Position numbers and translations under genes: made by a program
Source: Gnomoniopsis sp. IMI 355080
Lineage: Eukaryota; Ascomycota; Sordariomycetes; Diaporthales; Gnomoniaceae
Assembly: GCA_027946555.1 (NCBI GenBank)
Contig: JAPEVC010000062.1
Coordinates: 1-64,000, forward strand
Direction: 5' to 3'
DNA length: 64,000 nt
Shown: piece after piece, positions 12,302-22,671 of the stretch
Position numbering within the stretch: the stretch's first letter is position 1
Layout of the letters: each line of letters starts with the position of its first letter
The notes under the pieces: generated by a model
Seen by the model: the letters and a program-made list of their open reading frames with translations, nothing else
The model's database searches: none
What the model was told of the DNA's origin: nothing

Positions 12302-12870
12302 TTAGTCAGAACCACCGACGGCACGAGCTGTTGCATGGGTTAATATGATGCTGAAGCTTATAAAAACAAGGCTTGTGCCTCAATTGAGATCGAGTGAGAG
12401 GGACATACTGTAGATGAGCATCTTGCTGTGCGTAACGATGGGCTTGATTTGACCCTTCTCCTCCAAGTCCTTCAGGCACTGGCGAGCCAGAGAGCCGTTG
12501 ATCTTCAGTCTGTCGACCAGGGTGGCGACGGTGACGAGACGGTAGGACTGGACGTCCTTGTTCAGCTTCTCGGAGGTGGCCTTGTCAAGAATGACGGCGT
12601 GCTGGGCCTTGTCCTTGACTGTAGACAAGCGGAATGTCAGCGGAGGTCTTCTGTAGATGCTGCGATATGCCTCAAGGCGTGGGTAGAATGACAGCGACGG
12701 TGGAGGGTCACCAGTACGTTGACGCTCCACCACCGTCATTGCCAGATCTCGCACACCCCAAAAATCATCATCGCCAGGAAGAGCAAGACGGGCGACAAAA
12801 GTGTGCACGTACCCTTGCCCTTGGACCACTTCTTCTTCTGCTTCTTTCCACCGGTAGCAGCGGGAGCCAT
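12302..12870 (-). CDS. rps25: 40S ribosomal protein eS25
   Basis: Three exons (12870-12813, 12618-12409, 12327-12302) give a 97-residue basic protein, the normal size for eS25. The N terminus is Lys-rich (GGKKQKKKWSKGK), followed by the conserved core KDKAQHAVILDKATSEKL, TVATLVDRLKINGSLARQCL and GQIKPIVTHSKMLIYTRAV. The last exon is only 26 nt and encodes the tail TRAVGGSD. eS25 lies near the ribosomal head and P site of the small subunit. The gene is divergent from uS7, with about 530 bp between the start codons, which suggests a shared ribosomal-protein promoter. Each intron has a good donor (GTACGT, GTATGT) and CAG acceptor. Confidence 0.96.
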
Positions 12871-13396
12871 CTTGACTGATTTGCTAGAGTTGAGATGGAG
12901 GGGGTGGTTGTCGAGATGTGGGTGGACGGTCGATGAAAAGAAGTTCGAAGTTTGCTGCTGTTTTGCAAAACCTGACCTTGGCTGACTGGCAGGGCTGCAC
13001 TCGCTCCGCTTCTTTTCGCTGTGCTAACGGGTGCTGGCTCTTCTCTGCGGCGTTTGCCTGAGGTAGGTCCGATGCCCTAAACTCGCTTATTCCGGCGGGG
13101 CTAGCCAATTGAACCAATCACAGAGCCGCTGAGGATGAGTAAGCGGATCACCAAAAATCGATTTCTCTTGCGGGCAGGAGCCCACCACGAGGGCGGTGCA
13201 GGGGTCTGAACTGTGAGTGGCTGCCCGCTGGATTGTCACGCTGGACTGCACCGAAAATTCGAGCTTTTTTGTTCTAACTCCGCCTTCGATCAAACGAACC
13301 CAGCGACCACCTACCTCAACGCCAATTCCCACCACTCCTCGACATCACCCCCCGACAACAACCTACCTCTTCGAGAAATCGTTGTTGTTGCCCAGC
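12871..13396. promoter_or_regulatory. Bidirectional ribosomal protein promoter (eS25/uS7)
   Basis: 526 bp separate the two divergent ribosomal-protein start codons. The uS7 side carries a pyrimidine/CA-rich leader just before its ATG, as is common for highly expressed fungal genes. A TGTGAGTG near 13210 is one base off the HomolD element known from fission yeast, too weak to call. Confidence 0.6.
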
Positions 13397-14380
13397 ATGT
13401 CTGACAACGGAGAGATTGAGATCGATGCCGCCCCTTCGGGCTACCAGGTCCTGCCCAAGGATATCGTCGCCGAGATTGGCAGCATCAAGCTGTTCAACAA
13501 GTGGTCCTACGAGGATGTCGAGATCCGTGATATCTCCTTAACGTAAGACTCGCCCTGCTACAGTCACAATTGGGGCCCTGCCGACCAGTCTGTCTTGATG
13601 GGCATGTGAAAATGGGTTATGGCCAGGCTTAAGAGGAGGGACGATCTGAAGTTGACTGCGCAGTGGAGACACAAAGCAGTATGGCAGCATTTTCGACATG
13701 GGATTTTCAATGGCCATCAGGACAGACTGTTAGGAGGCGGCAGCAACATCACACACGTGAATACCGCAAGTGAGAGCCAATGCTAACACTCGATTGCCTC
13801 TTCAGCGACTACATCCAGATCCGGTCCCCCGTCTACCTGCCTCACTCTGCCGGCCGCTATGCCGTCAAGCGCTTCCGCAAGGCCAACTGCCCTATCATTG
13901 AGCGCCTCACCAACTCCCTCATGATGCACGGCCGCAACAACGGAAAGAAGCTGATGGCCGTCCGCATTGTCGCCCACGCCTTCGAGATCGTCAGTCTTTT
14001 CCCCACGGTGTCGAGCCGGCCCACCATCAACTGCGCGCACGTCACTAACATCCCGAATCTAGATCCACCTGATGACCGACCAGAACCCCATCCAGATTGC
14101 CGTCGACGCCATTGTCAACTGCGGTCCCCGTGAGGACTCCACCAGAATCGGCTCTGCCGGTACCGTTCGACGACAGGCCGTCGATGTCTCGCCCCTCCGC
14201 CGTGTCAACCAGGCTATTGCCCTCCTGACCACCGGTGCCCGCGAGGCCTCTTTCCGCAACATCAAGTCTATTGCCGAGTGCCTGGCTGAGGAGCTGATCA
14301 ACGCCGCCAAGGGCAGCAGCAACTCTTACGCCATCAAGAAGAAGGATGAGCTGGAGCGTGTTGCCAAGTCCAACCGGTAG
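13397..14380 (+). CDS. rps5: 40S ribosomal protein uS7 (S5)
   Basis: Exons 13397-13542, 13806-13989 and 14063-14380 give 215 residues. The core matches eukaryotic uS7: KLFNKWSYEDVEIRDISL, DYIQIRSPVYLPHSAGRYAV, KRFRKANCPIIERLTNSLM, MMHGRNNGKKLMAVRIVAHA, NPIQIAVDAIVNCGPREDST, GTVRRQAVDVSPLRRVNQAI and AECLAEELINAAKGSSNSYA. uS7 sits in the head of the small subunit, contacting mRNA at the E site. Intron 1 is long (263 nt) with a CTAAC branch site just before the acceptor, a common feature of fungal ribosomal-protein genes. I checked this intron by eye for a box C/D snoRNA and saw none convincing. An AATAAA lies about 220 bp after the stop. Confidence 0.97.
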
Positions 14381-15346
14381 ATGGTTTTTTTACACTCCTC
14401 TGCTCGGGTGGAAAAAAGGTGGGCGTTCTGCTGGGAAAGGCTGGTCGGTCTGGTTTGTGTGGATGGCTTGAGAAAGCAGCAGCAGCAAGCTGTCTCGCGC
14501 TGGCTGGCGCGTCGTCCTGAGACATGGACCAAGGTTGTCTTTGACATCGCCATTTCTCGGTTGGGTCTTTAAGGAAGGGCATTGACAAACTGGAAGGACG
14601 AATAAAAGTCTTTTCTGGGAATGTCGTCTTCCTATGGTTGCATTTGCGCGTTCAGGGGCTTTCTCATGGCATTGCTGCCATTCAAAGGCAGGAAATTGAC
14701 ATCCAAAAAAAAACTCAAGCATATTTTCCCCTAAGTGATGAAGATATTCGTGTGACCTGGGTTGTATGTTATCGTTGGTCACTATAAGTTTGTATGTCGA
14801 ACGAGTGCTCTTTTGACAGTTAGACACAAACCTACTCGTGTGGATGGAGCAAGCAAACGACAAACCTGCGGTCCACAGGCATTCTCAATAGTTGACAAGA
14901 CCTGATTCTAGAGATATCCCTGACCTTCTATAGCCCTTCCAGAATCCTTCAAGAAGCTCGTGTGCAGATGGGTACCCTCTTTTGAATAGTCATAAGTTTG
15001 CCCAGGGAGTGAGCACTTCGATTATTGCTTCTTTGAGGCTGTAAGGCGCGTATACCGTTGACCGTGTATCATTATTGTCCACGCTGAGATCTATAACGGG
15101 CTAGCTTCTACCTTTGAATGTCTGGATAAATGTGACCAGGTCGTCTCGGTAGCAGCCCCTAAAGGAATACCACAAATCTATGTGTCCACCCGCCTGCATC
15201 CTGTTGCATGCTATGCTCTAATTGTATAACAGCACGATTCAAGGGCCATTGCCATGCTTGAATCTCGGGCGAACGGTGTTGGCTATGCCACTGGGATGCT
15301 ATTGGTCTGGACCGGAACTTGCAAGTCTACTGATTCGGACACTCCA
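14381..15346. other. Intergenic, convergent 3' ends
   Basis: About 1 kb between the uS7 and SDR gene 3' ends. Apart from the AATAAA at 14601 no gene, RNA or repeat is recognised. Confidence 0.55.
14601..14606 (+). terminator. Likely polyadenylation signal of uS7 gene
   Basis: AATAAA hexamer about 220 bp downstream of the uS7 stop codon on the same strand. Confidence 0.45.
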
Positions 15347-16180
15347 TCACATTAAGCCTCCACTCAGCAGCATACTCTGGCCAGTGAGATATCCAGTCTT
15401 CACACACATGGTCACCATATTTGCGACTTCCTGCGGCGAGCCCAACCTCCCAACTGGAATATTGCTCACATCGCCCGCCGTGCCCTGCACCGTCTTCTCG
15501 TCCGGAATCAGCCCCGTGTCCCCGATCATGGCTGGCGCAACATCATTGATCGTAATGCCCTCTCCAGCATGCTTCCTGGCCAAATTCCTCATCATCCCTT
15601 GCAATCCAGCCTTGGACGCTGCATAGTGACACCCATTGATGCCACCACCGTAGGCCGCCAAACTGCCGATGAAGACGATCCTGCCCCACTTGTTCGCCTG
15701 CATGTGCGGGATGGACAGCTTGCAGAGGATGAAGCTCGCACGCAGGTTCACTGTGAGCGTATAGTCGAACTCATCAATGGGTATGTCCAAGATGTTGGGG
15801 ATCCGCTTGCCGTAGCCAGCGTTGGAGATGAGTATGTCCGGGCCGTCCTGCCCGTGCTGGGCCTTGATCTCGGTGAAGAGCCGCTGGATGTCATCTGCCG
15901 AGGCCATGTCTGCTTGGTGCGTGCTGACTTTGGCGGTGGACCATTGCGGAAGCTGTTGTAGCTCTTTGACGAGTGCGTCCACTGGGTCCTTGTTCCGCGA
16001 GTACGTCAAGGCCAAGGAAGCGCCATTGACGAAGAGGTCCCGGGCACAGGCACCACCGATGCTGTGAGTATGTTAGTACATGCCGCCTGCTCGGAAATGA
16101 GTGGACGAGGGGCTTCACCCTCCTGAGGCTCCGGTCACCAGGGCCAAGCGGCCCTTGATTTCATTGTCTGCTTTGGGCAT
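15347..16180 (-). CDS. Short-chain dehydrogenase/reductase (SDR, classical)
   Basis: Exons 16180-16119 and 16061-15347 give 258 residues, typical of a classical SDR. The NAD(P)-binding TGASGGIG motif at about residues 16-23 is created across the splice junction. NAG follows in SNAGYG, the catalytic Ser is at 154 (GSLAAYGG) and the YxxxK pair is Tyr167/Lys171 (YAASK), with Ser 13 residues before Tyr as expected. The C terminus GQSMLLSGGL resembles 3-oxoacyl-ACP reductase-like SDRs. The substrate cannot be told from sequence; an NADP-dependent ketone or sugar reductase is plausible. The intron donor GTGAAG is weak but the only one giving the Rossmann motif in frame. No neighbouring biosynthetic genes suggest a pathway. 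Confidence 0.9.
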
Positions 16181-17539
16181 CTTGTCCAATTCTTTTCTTT
16201 CCGAAAACTAATTCAACAGTACAAGATGGGGAGCTATTTGAAGCAGAGGAGCTTTCAGAAATTGTCCAACCTTTTCCAGAAAACAATAAATCACTGGAAT
16301 GTTTCCTGGGTTCCCCGCAGTGAGTTCCAGTCCGTTGACAGGACCCGCAAGGCAAGGTTGAATTGTATCGGCCCGGGACCGGGACCGGAAGTCGATTCAG
16401 GGCATTTCGGCAGCATTATACCTATTACGGCCCATGGAGCATGCAGCCTTGTCCTCCCTCCTACTTGCTATTACTATTTCATAAGACTAATAGCCACAGT
16501 TACTCCCACAGAGCTTGTCATACCTCGTACAATACTAAACTTGCTCGTGTCAGCCCACAGACCTTACAGCATCTACTCTAGCAGCTCTGCAGACTACCTA
16601 CCTTAGGTAGGCAACCCTCCTCATACAATGCACAGCGTCTCGACAAGGACGAGACCTTTTCGGTATGGCATCATATTTCCACAATGCGAATGATAAGTTT
16701 GTTTTGAATCCTTCTGTTTTGGGTCGAGCAATTATCATCATCGTCATGAAGTATTGATCCAATGAAGTGGGCTGGGACATGCAATTCTGCAAATGGTGAT
16801 TGCTTGACGTTGCTTGACTTTCAATGTTTCTTAGTGATCTAATTGCTTTCTACTGCCGCGACAGAAGTCGTCAGGTTGGTGGCAAGAGTATCAATTGGGT
16901 TTGTATCAGTGAGGTCAGCGTGATCAGACCCAATTCCAAGCCCAAGGACAGCAGCAGCCTCTGTAGCTTATTATTAAACCATCATGGCCTCGTCTGATGC
17001 CTCATTGTGCCCGAAGCATTACAGATGCCACGGAGCACCCCGGCTGACCAAGTGGAAAGCCCCATACTACAGCAGGACGGTCTTTGACCCAACTACAAGC
17101 TCGCACCTGGTATTCTGGCTGCTGAGAATCAGAGCCATTCAGAATTCAAGCATTTGTCCAAGACAATTGAGAAATGCGGTGCCGGGCGATCAACGGTGGC
17201 ACTCTGCTCCGCTCAATGTATGCATCTCGATGTTGCGGTCCTAGGGTAGTGGGGCAAGACCCATGCAGGGCTGCCGCCAAGACGCAACTAAGAGCTCCTC
17301 CGCGAAGGGCCTCTGTCTTTTCTTCAACCCCTGTTGAAGCAGTCCCAAGCTGGTAGAATGCTCAGAAAAATTTGCCAGTGCTCGATAAGTCGTGCCTGGT
17401 CTTTTGCCTTCCGAAAACTGTTTCCGATAGGCACATGAAAACTCTGCACCTAGTTTCATGGCAGCCATTGCAGCTCGTAGTCAATTGGAATTTTAGCGCC
17501 GTCGTCGCCGAGGTGAGAAAGCCGTGATCAAGAACACCC
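16181..17539. other. Intergenic, no convincing gene
   Basis: About 1.36 kb between the SDR start and the PIG-A stop. It contains a CTACCTACCTTAGGTAGG near-palindrome around 16594-16611 and only short unsupported ORFs. Confidence 0.55.
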
Positions 17540-19058
17540 TCAACGACCTCTCCTGGGCTTCTCTTTAACTTCCTCAATGAATTTCTTCCTCGGCCATTCC
17601 GCAGCAATGTCGATTTCTTTGCGCGGAGCTACCCATTCAAGAAAAAGGAAGAAAATGTAGTCGATGATCACGCACATACAGAACAATTTGCCAGCCCAGA
17701 TGCCGCAACCGTAGTATCTCTTCAGCCGGTCGATGAGCGCAAAGTCCCGCTGGATACCGCGAGTAGCGCCCATACTCGCGGCATTATAGAATTCGGACTC
17801 GTCGATATCGCCTGAAATACCATTGTACACTCGCTCGGTGCGCTTAGCAATGTCGGTCCACGAATACATCTTCTTGATCTCGTCGTGAAACCTCTCCGTG
17901 CGAACTTTGCCTGCCCTGACATCGTCGATGGCCTTCCCCGTGGCAGCAACTATGTCGTCCTCCTCTGGTTTGGCGAATTGAGTCATGTACCCGGGGAGAA
18001 CTTCAGGAATACCTCCGACCTGAGTACATACAACATACAGTCCACAGCTAGCCGCTTCAACAATGACGGTGCCGAAAGCCTCGGTAAGAGATGGATGCAG
18101 GTAGATGTGACCCCTGACCATCACGTCTCGGACCTCTTCGTGTCGAACGGAGCCAAGTAGTTCAACGCGATCCTGTAACACGTTCTGCTCGATCATTTGC
18201 TCCAGGTCGATAGCTTTGGGACCCGAGCCGGCAATAATGAAACGAGTGTTTGGGTGATGCTCCAAGATTCGGGGGATGGCCGCCACAAGTAAGTCTATGC
18301 CCTTATTGTAGAATAGACGAGAGATCACAACAATGGTGACGGGATCGCGTGGGCCTAGGCGGTGCGCCGGGACTGGAAAATGGTCGTCATTGTTGCTGCT
18401 GTGCCCGGTGCTTCCAGAATTGTGATCCAGTGGCCGGAAATTGTCGGCCACCACCGCGTTTGGAATAACAGAGACCATCAAGGGGTCGAGTGAAGCGCGA
18501 AGAACTGTGTTCTCTTTGCTGCAGTGAATGTCAGTTTGGGTGACATGCTTCTGTTATAGACACAAGGGGTACCGACCTGGTGTTGCTCACACAAATGACG
18601 TGATCAACATCACTAAGGGTGAACTTAAGGAGCTTGTTGGTGAGGATGCTGGCAGCATCGGCAAAGCCGAAGAGTGAATGATCCGTGAAGACGGTCCTGA
18701 TGCCCATGGTACGGGCGTGGAGAGTTGCTTCCCAACAGAGACTGCTTAGGGAGGCATGGCCGTGTACAATGTTGATCTGTTCTCGTATTATGATGTTCCG
18801 AAAGATGGGAAAGAAGGAGAAGACAGTGGGCATAGTGGCCGAGCGGTATATGGACCAGAAGGGCACATAGTAGCATTTGAGACCATTCGTGAGGTATCGG
18901 ACTCCTGTGCGATCATCATAGGCGTGGGTAATGACCACCACCTTGTGGCCTCGATCGATGAGCCTCTGGGATAGCTGATATATATGGCTCTCGACGCCTC
19001 CTGGTTGGGGAAAAAAGAAGTCGCTGACCATAGCGATGTTGTACGTTGCTTTCGGCAT
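17540..19058 (-). CDS. Phosphatidylinositol N-acetylglucosaminyltransferase catalytic subunit (PIG-A/Spt14)
   Basis: Exons 19058-18577 and 18518-17540 give 486 residues. The enzyme transfers GlcNAc from UDP-GlcNAc to phosphatidylinositol on the cytosolic face of the ER, the first step of GPI-anchor synthesis. The N terminus has the GT4-family signature MVSDFFFPQPGGVESHIYQL and HGHASLSSLCWEA. The second Rossmann half has VVISRLFYNKGIDLLVAAIP and FIIAGSGPK. The EX7E motif is in LTEAFGTVIVEA, followed by VCTQVGGIPEVLP. A C-terminal hydrophobic segment (FCMCVIIDYIFFLFLEW) is the expected single membrane anchor, ending in a basic tail. The family assignment is strong because PIG-A proteins are highly conserved. 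It is divergent from Dbp6 with 421 bp between the starts. Confidence 0.95.
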
Positions 19059-19479
19059 CTTGCCTGCTTCTGCATTGCGAGCAGCTCACTTTATGACGGC
19101 TTCGAAAGGGTCGTGTGTCTCATAACGAGAAGTCCATAGTATTTGATATGTGGAAGGCGGCCAAGTGAGGCCTGAAATTGCAAGTGTGCATCGCGCCAGC
19201 GTGCCTGGACGTCGTTCTACTTGAGATGAGTGCAGTTGCTTGGATTCGCGTCCAGGGTCCTCTGCAGGGATACAAGGATCAAAGCTGGCAGCTATGCCCC
19301 CTGGAGATAAGAAACCGATAAGAGAGGGCGGTCAAATTTCAAGACGGCAGAACCCCAAAAATTTAATGGAACTTATACGATGATCCTGCAATTGACCTAT
19401 CCGGCTCGATTGAGCGCCATCTGTAGATAGCATCCTCAAAGGCTACTGCTAGGGGCCTATCCTGAGCAACCGGATCACC
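19059..19479. promoter_or_regulatory. Shared divergent promoter (PIG-A / Dbp6)
   Basis: 421 bp between two divergent housekeeping genes; both promoters must lie here. No distinct element was recognised. Confidence 0.5.
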
Positions 19480-22131
19480 ATGTACGCTCGATATATCCCC
19501 CCGCCAAAGGGAGGCAAGCCGCCTGCTCCCCAGCCAGATGTTGAGGCTCCTCCCGCAGTCGCGTCTCCTGCCGTTTCTTCAGCCACGCCCTACGCCAGAT
19601 ATGTCCCTCCGGCGAGAAGCGCTCCCAGACCAGCCGCGGCCTTTAATCCCTCTGCCACCCCGACTCCGGCCCCTCGACTACCGCCAATATCCAAGACTCA
19701 TCTCAATGCTGCCGCTATTCCTCCGCCAGAGTCGTTGGCGCCCAAGATTGTCTTCAACTATGATGAGGATGAGCCTTCCCCTTCCAAGAAACGGAAGATT
19801 GACTCTCCCGAGCCAGCCACTGCACCAGATACAAAGGAATCAAAGAAGGAAAACAAGGAAAAATCAGCCGATAAGAAGGAGAAGAAAGACAAGAAGGATA
19901 AAAAGCGAAAAGAGAAGGAAGAGCAAGAGGATGATGGTACCAGGCTCGAGAACAGGAAAATAAAGAAGGAGAAATCGGAACAGGAGCGATTCGCCTTTGA
20001 ATTTGATGATACTCTCGTCGAATCCGAGAACAATACGGCCGCTGCAGAATCCCATAGCAATGATGTCGCAACGGAATTGCAAAAGGCGGGGTCTGTGGAC
20101 CAATCTACAAAAGTCAATCCTGCAAAGGCAACCTCCAAGGACAAAAGGAAGAGGAACGAAGATGATGGCAATAAAAGACACAAGAGTGTATTGGAAAGAG
20201 CTGCCAAGGCGCTCAAGGAGGCGCAGAAGCTAAAAGCTGAGGCGACCGAAGAGGTCAATGAGGAAGATGGCGCCGAGCCTGTCGAAGCCCACGGCCTGGA
20301 GCCGCTGCCTCAACCAGAGCCTATTGTTCAGGATACATCGAGACCTACCTACGAGACCCTTCCGACATGGATAGCCAATCCCATTAGAGTGACGCCTGAG
20401 ACCAAGGCATCCTTTGTGAAGTTGGGCATCACCAAGGAGGTCGCTGAAAAACTAGAATCGAAGGGCTACGAGAGTGCTTTTGCTGTCCAGACTGCGGTGA
20501 TACCACTACTCCTACCTCATCCCGATCGACAGGGCGATGTGGTCGTGTCAGCTGCCACGGGCTCCGGAAAGACGTTGGCCTATGTGTTGCCGATGGTGCG
20601 GGATATCAGCCAGGGCGTCATCACACGGCTGCGAGGGTTGATCGTTGTGCCAACTCGCGAATTGGTGTTGCAAGCCAAGGAAGTTTGCGAGGCATGCGCT
20701 AGTGCCTGTTCTGGACCGAACAAGAAGACTGTCAGAATTGGTATCTCGATGGGAAACAAACAGTTCGAGCTCGAACAAGCGGATCTCGTGGAGGAAGAGC
20801 AGCGATACGATCCAGCAGGGCACCAGAAGTGGCTACAGGAGCATTTCGACCAGGACTTTGAAGTTAGCCTGTTTGACAATAAGCCCAAACCGCTGCCAGA
20901 TCATGTAATGGACTATGTATCCAAAGTGGACATACTCATTTGCACACCTGGCCGTCTCGTTGATCACATCACACACACCGCTGGTTTCACTCTCGACTAT
21001 GTGCGATGGCTTGTCGTGGATGAAGCAGACAAGCTGCTTGCACAAACTTTCCAGGATTGGCTGCCCGTCGTCATGCCCAGGCTCAGTACCACAAACAAGC
21101 CAGGAGCAAGGGATTTTCCAGACTCAAACAAGAGTGGTGTACGGAAAGTGGTGCTCAGTGCCACAATGACGAGGGATTTGAGTCTGCTCAACGGACTCAA
21201 ACTATCTCGCCCGAAGCTGGTTTCCCTTGAGGGTAGCAGGGAAGAAGAGCAGACGCAGGAAGGCAGGACGGAACATGTATTGCCAGAGCTGTTGGAGGAG
21301 TCTGCCATCAAAGCTCGGGATCCCGCTCTCAAACCGCTGTATCTGGTGGAGCTGCTCAACAGCTCACTCTTGTCTCCAATGCATGGCTCAGATGATGATG
21401 TGGAGATGAAGGACGTTGACAAGGAAGATGCGTCTTCTGTTGAATCGGAGTCCGAATCGGATTCATCTGATACAGATAGCAGTGATGACGATTCTGACGA
21501 CTCTGACAGCGAGTCCATAGAATCCAGTGCCGACTCCGCAAGCTCTTCATCTCCCAAGAAGACCCGCTCGTCAATCTTGAAGAAGCCCTTTAGCACCACA
21601 GTGCTCATTTTCACCAAATCCAACGAGACAGCCATCCGTCTATCACGCCTCCTGTCTCTGCTTTCTCCGCCCCTGGCACCGCTTATCGGTACCCTCACCT
21701 CCACCACACGCTCATCCCAGCGCCGCAAAACTTTGCATGCCTTCGCGTCCCGCAAGCTACGGATCTTAGTCGCATCCGACCTCGTCGCCCGTGGTATTGA
21801 TCTGGCTAATCTGGACCACGTCATCAACTACGACATGCCTACTAGTGTGGCATCATATGTACACAGAGTTGGACGTACGGCAAGAGCTGGACGCAGTGGA
21901 AAAGCGTGGACGTTGTTCACGAAGACGGAGGCTGGCTGGTTCTGGACGGCGGTGGCGGGCAAAGGTGAAAGTAAGAGCCGTGGTGCAGCACAAGCTGGCC
22001 GTATCAAGAGGAAGGGTAAGGTCGGAGACACTCGGATTGATGATAGGTGGGATGAAGAGAGGCTTGCTAAATTTGAGGGTGCCCTGGAGAGATTGGGCAA
22101 GGAGGCAAGTGAGATGAGGAAGAGAAGATGA
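19480..22131 (+). CDS. dbp6: DEAD-box ATP-dependent RNA helicase, Dbp6-type
   Basis: A single exon of 883 residues. The first ~290 residues are low-complexity, Pro-rich then strongly Lys/Glu-rich, as in nucleolar ribosome-assembly factors. The helicase core shows the Q-motif region (FAVQTAVIPLLLP), Walker A AATGSGKT (~357), PTRELVLQ, TPGRLVDH, the DEAD box VVDEADKLL (~511), SATMT (~561), and in the second RecA lobe LIFTKSNETA, ASDLVARGIDL and YVHRVGRTARAGR (~793). An acidic Ser/Asp-rich insertion (~650-695) lies between the lobes, as reported for Dbp6 orthologues. Dbp6 acts in early 60S subunit assembly in the nucleolus. The other DEAD-box branches lack this insert, so the Dbp6 call is good but not certain. 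Confidence 0.9.
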   Translation: MYARYIPPPKGGKPPAPQPDVEAPPAVASPAVSSATPYARYVPPARSAPRPAAAFNPSATPTPAPRLPPISKTHLNAAAIPPPESLAPKIVFNYDEDEPSPSKKRKIDSPEPATAPDTKESKKENKEKSADKKEKKDKKDKKRKEKEEQEDDGTRLENRKIKKEKSEQERFAFEFDDTLVESENNTAAAESHSNDVATELQKAGSVDQSTKVNPAKATSKDKRKRNEDDGNKRHKSVLERAAKALKEAQKLKAEATEEVNEEDGAEPVEAHGLEPLPQPEPIVQDTSRPTYETLPTWIANPIRVTPETKASFVKLGITKEVAEKLESKGYESAFAVQTAVIPLLLPHPDRQGDVVVSAATGSGKTLAYVLPMVRDISQGVITRLRGLIVVPTRELVLQAKEVCEACASACSGPNKKTVRIGISMGNKQFELEQADLVEEEQRYDPAGHQKWLQEHFDQDFEVSLFDNKPKPLPDHVMDYVSKVDILICTPGRLVDHITHTAGFTLDYVRWLVVDEADKLLAQTFQDWLPVVMPRLSTTNKPGARDFPDSNKSGVRKVVLSATMTRDLSLLNGLKLSRPKLVSLEGSREEEQTQEGRTEHVLPELLEESAIKARDPALKPLYLVELLNSSLLSPMHGSDDDVEMKDVDKEDASSVESESESDSSDTDSSDDDSDDSDSESIESSADSASSSSPKKTRSSILKKPFSTTVLIFTKSNETAIRLSRLLSLLSPPLAPLIGTLTSTTRSSQRRKTLHAFASRKLRILVASDLVARGIDLANLDHVINYDMPTSVASYVHRVGRTARAGRSGKAWTLFTKTEAGWFWTAVAGKGESKSRGAAQAGRIKRKGKVGDTRIDDRWDEERLAKFEGALERLGKEASEMRKRR

Positions 22132-22671
22132 AGGCAGATCTCTACTAGACTATTACTATGTCAGGATTTGCATATCTGAGCAATCTCCAGAAGCATCTCT
22201 GGCAAAAGGGCCCGAAAATTGACAGGGTGACTTGTTGAAGAATATGTGGGAGATATTCTCATTCCACAACAAACCTAAGTGAATCTATACAACGACAATT
22301 TGATCAATCAACAAATGTGCTTTGCTTCCCATTTCTGACACAGTCTGCAAATCATCCACCTTCAGCCTCCCAAACTCCAAATCATAAGCAAGCTGCTATT
22401 GATTTCACATCAAAGACAATCATCTTGAAGCAAAGACAATGCACAAATACGCGCACATCAACACCTCCTTGTATAGCCAACCCATAACAGAGCGGCAAAC
22501 ACTTCGCCGCCAAACCTGCTGGCATGGAAATATACACTTCCATCGACCAAAGAAGACATCACTGGACTCGGTAGGTAAGCTCTTGCTACCAGTCCACACA
22601 TTACTACACCACTGCTGCTGCATCCCACGAAATATACCTGCAAAACAAATCAAATCACTCACTGCACCAAA
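22132..22671. other. Intergenic, Dbp6 3' flank and downstream promoter
   Basis: 540 bp in tandem arrangement. The part before 22672 should hold the promoter of the exonuclease-like gene. Nothing else was recognised. Confidence 0.5.

Noticed and set aside
13543..13805. Possible snoRNA in uS7 intron 1
   Set aside because: No proper box C/D pairing or H/ACA hairpins seen; long first introns are common in ribosomal-protein genes.
20997..21827. 276-codon minus-strand ORF opposite Dbp6
   Set aside because: Antisense shadow over the helicase motifs, Ser/Asp composition mirrored from the coding frame.
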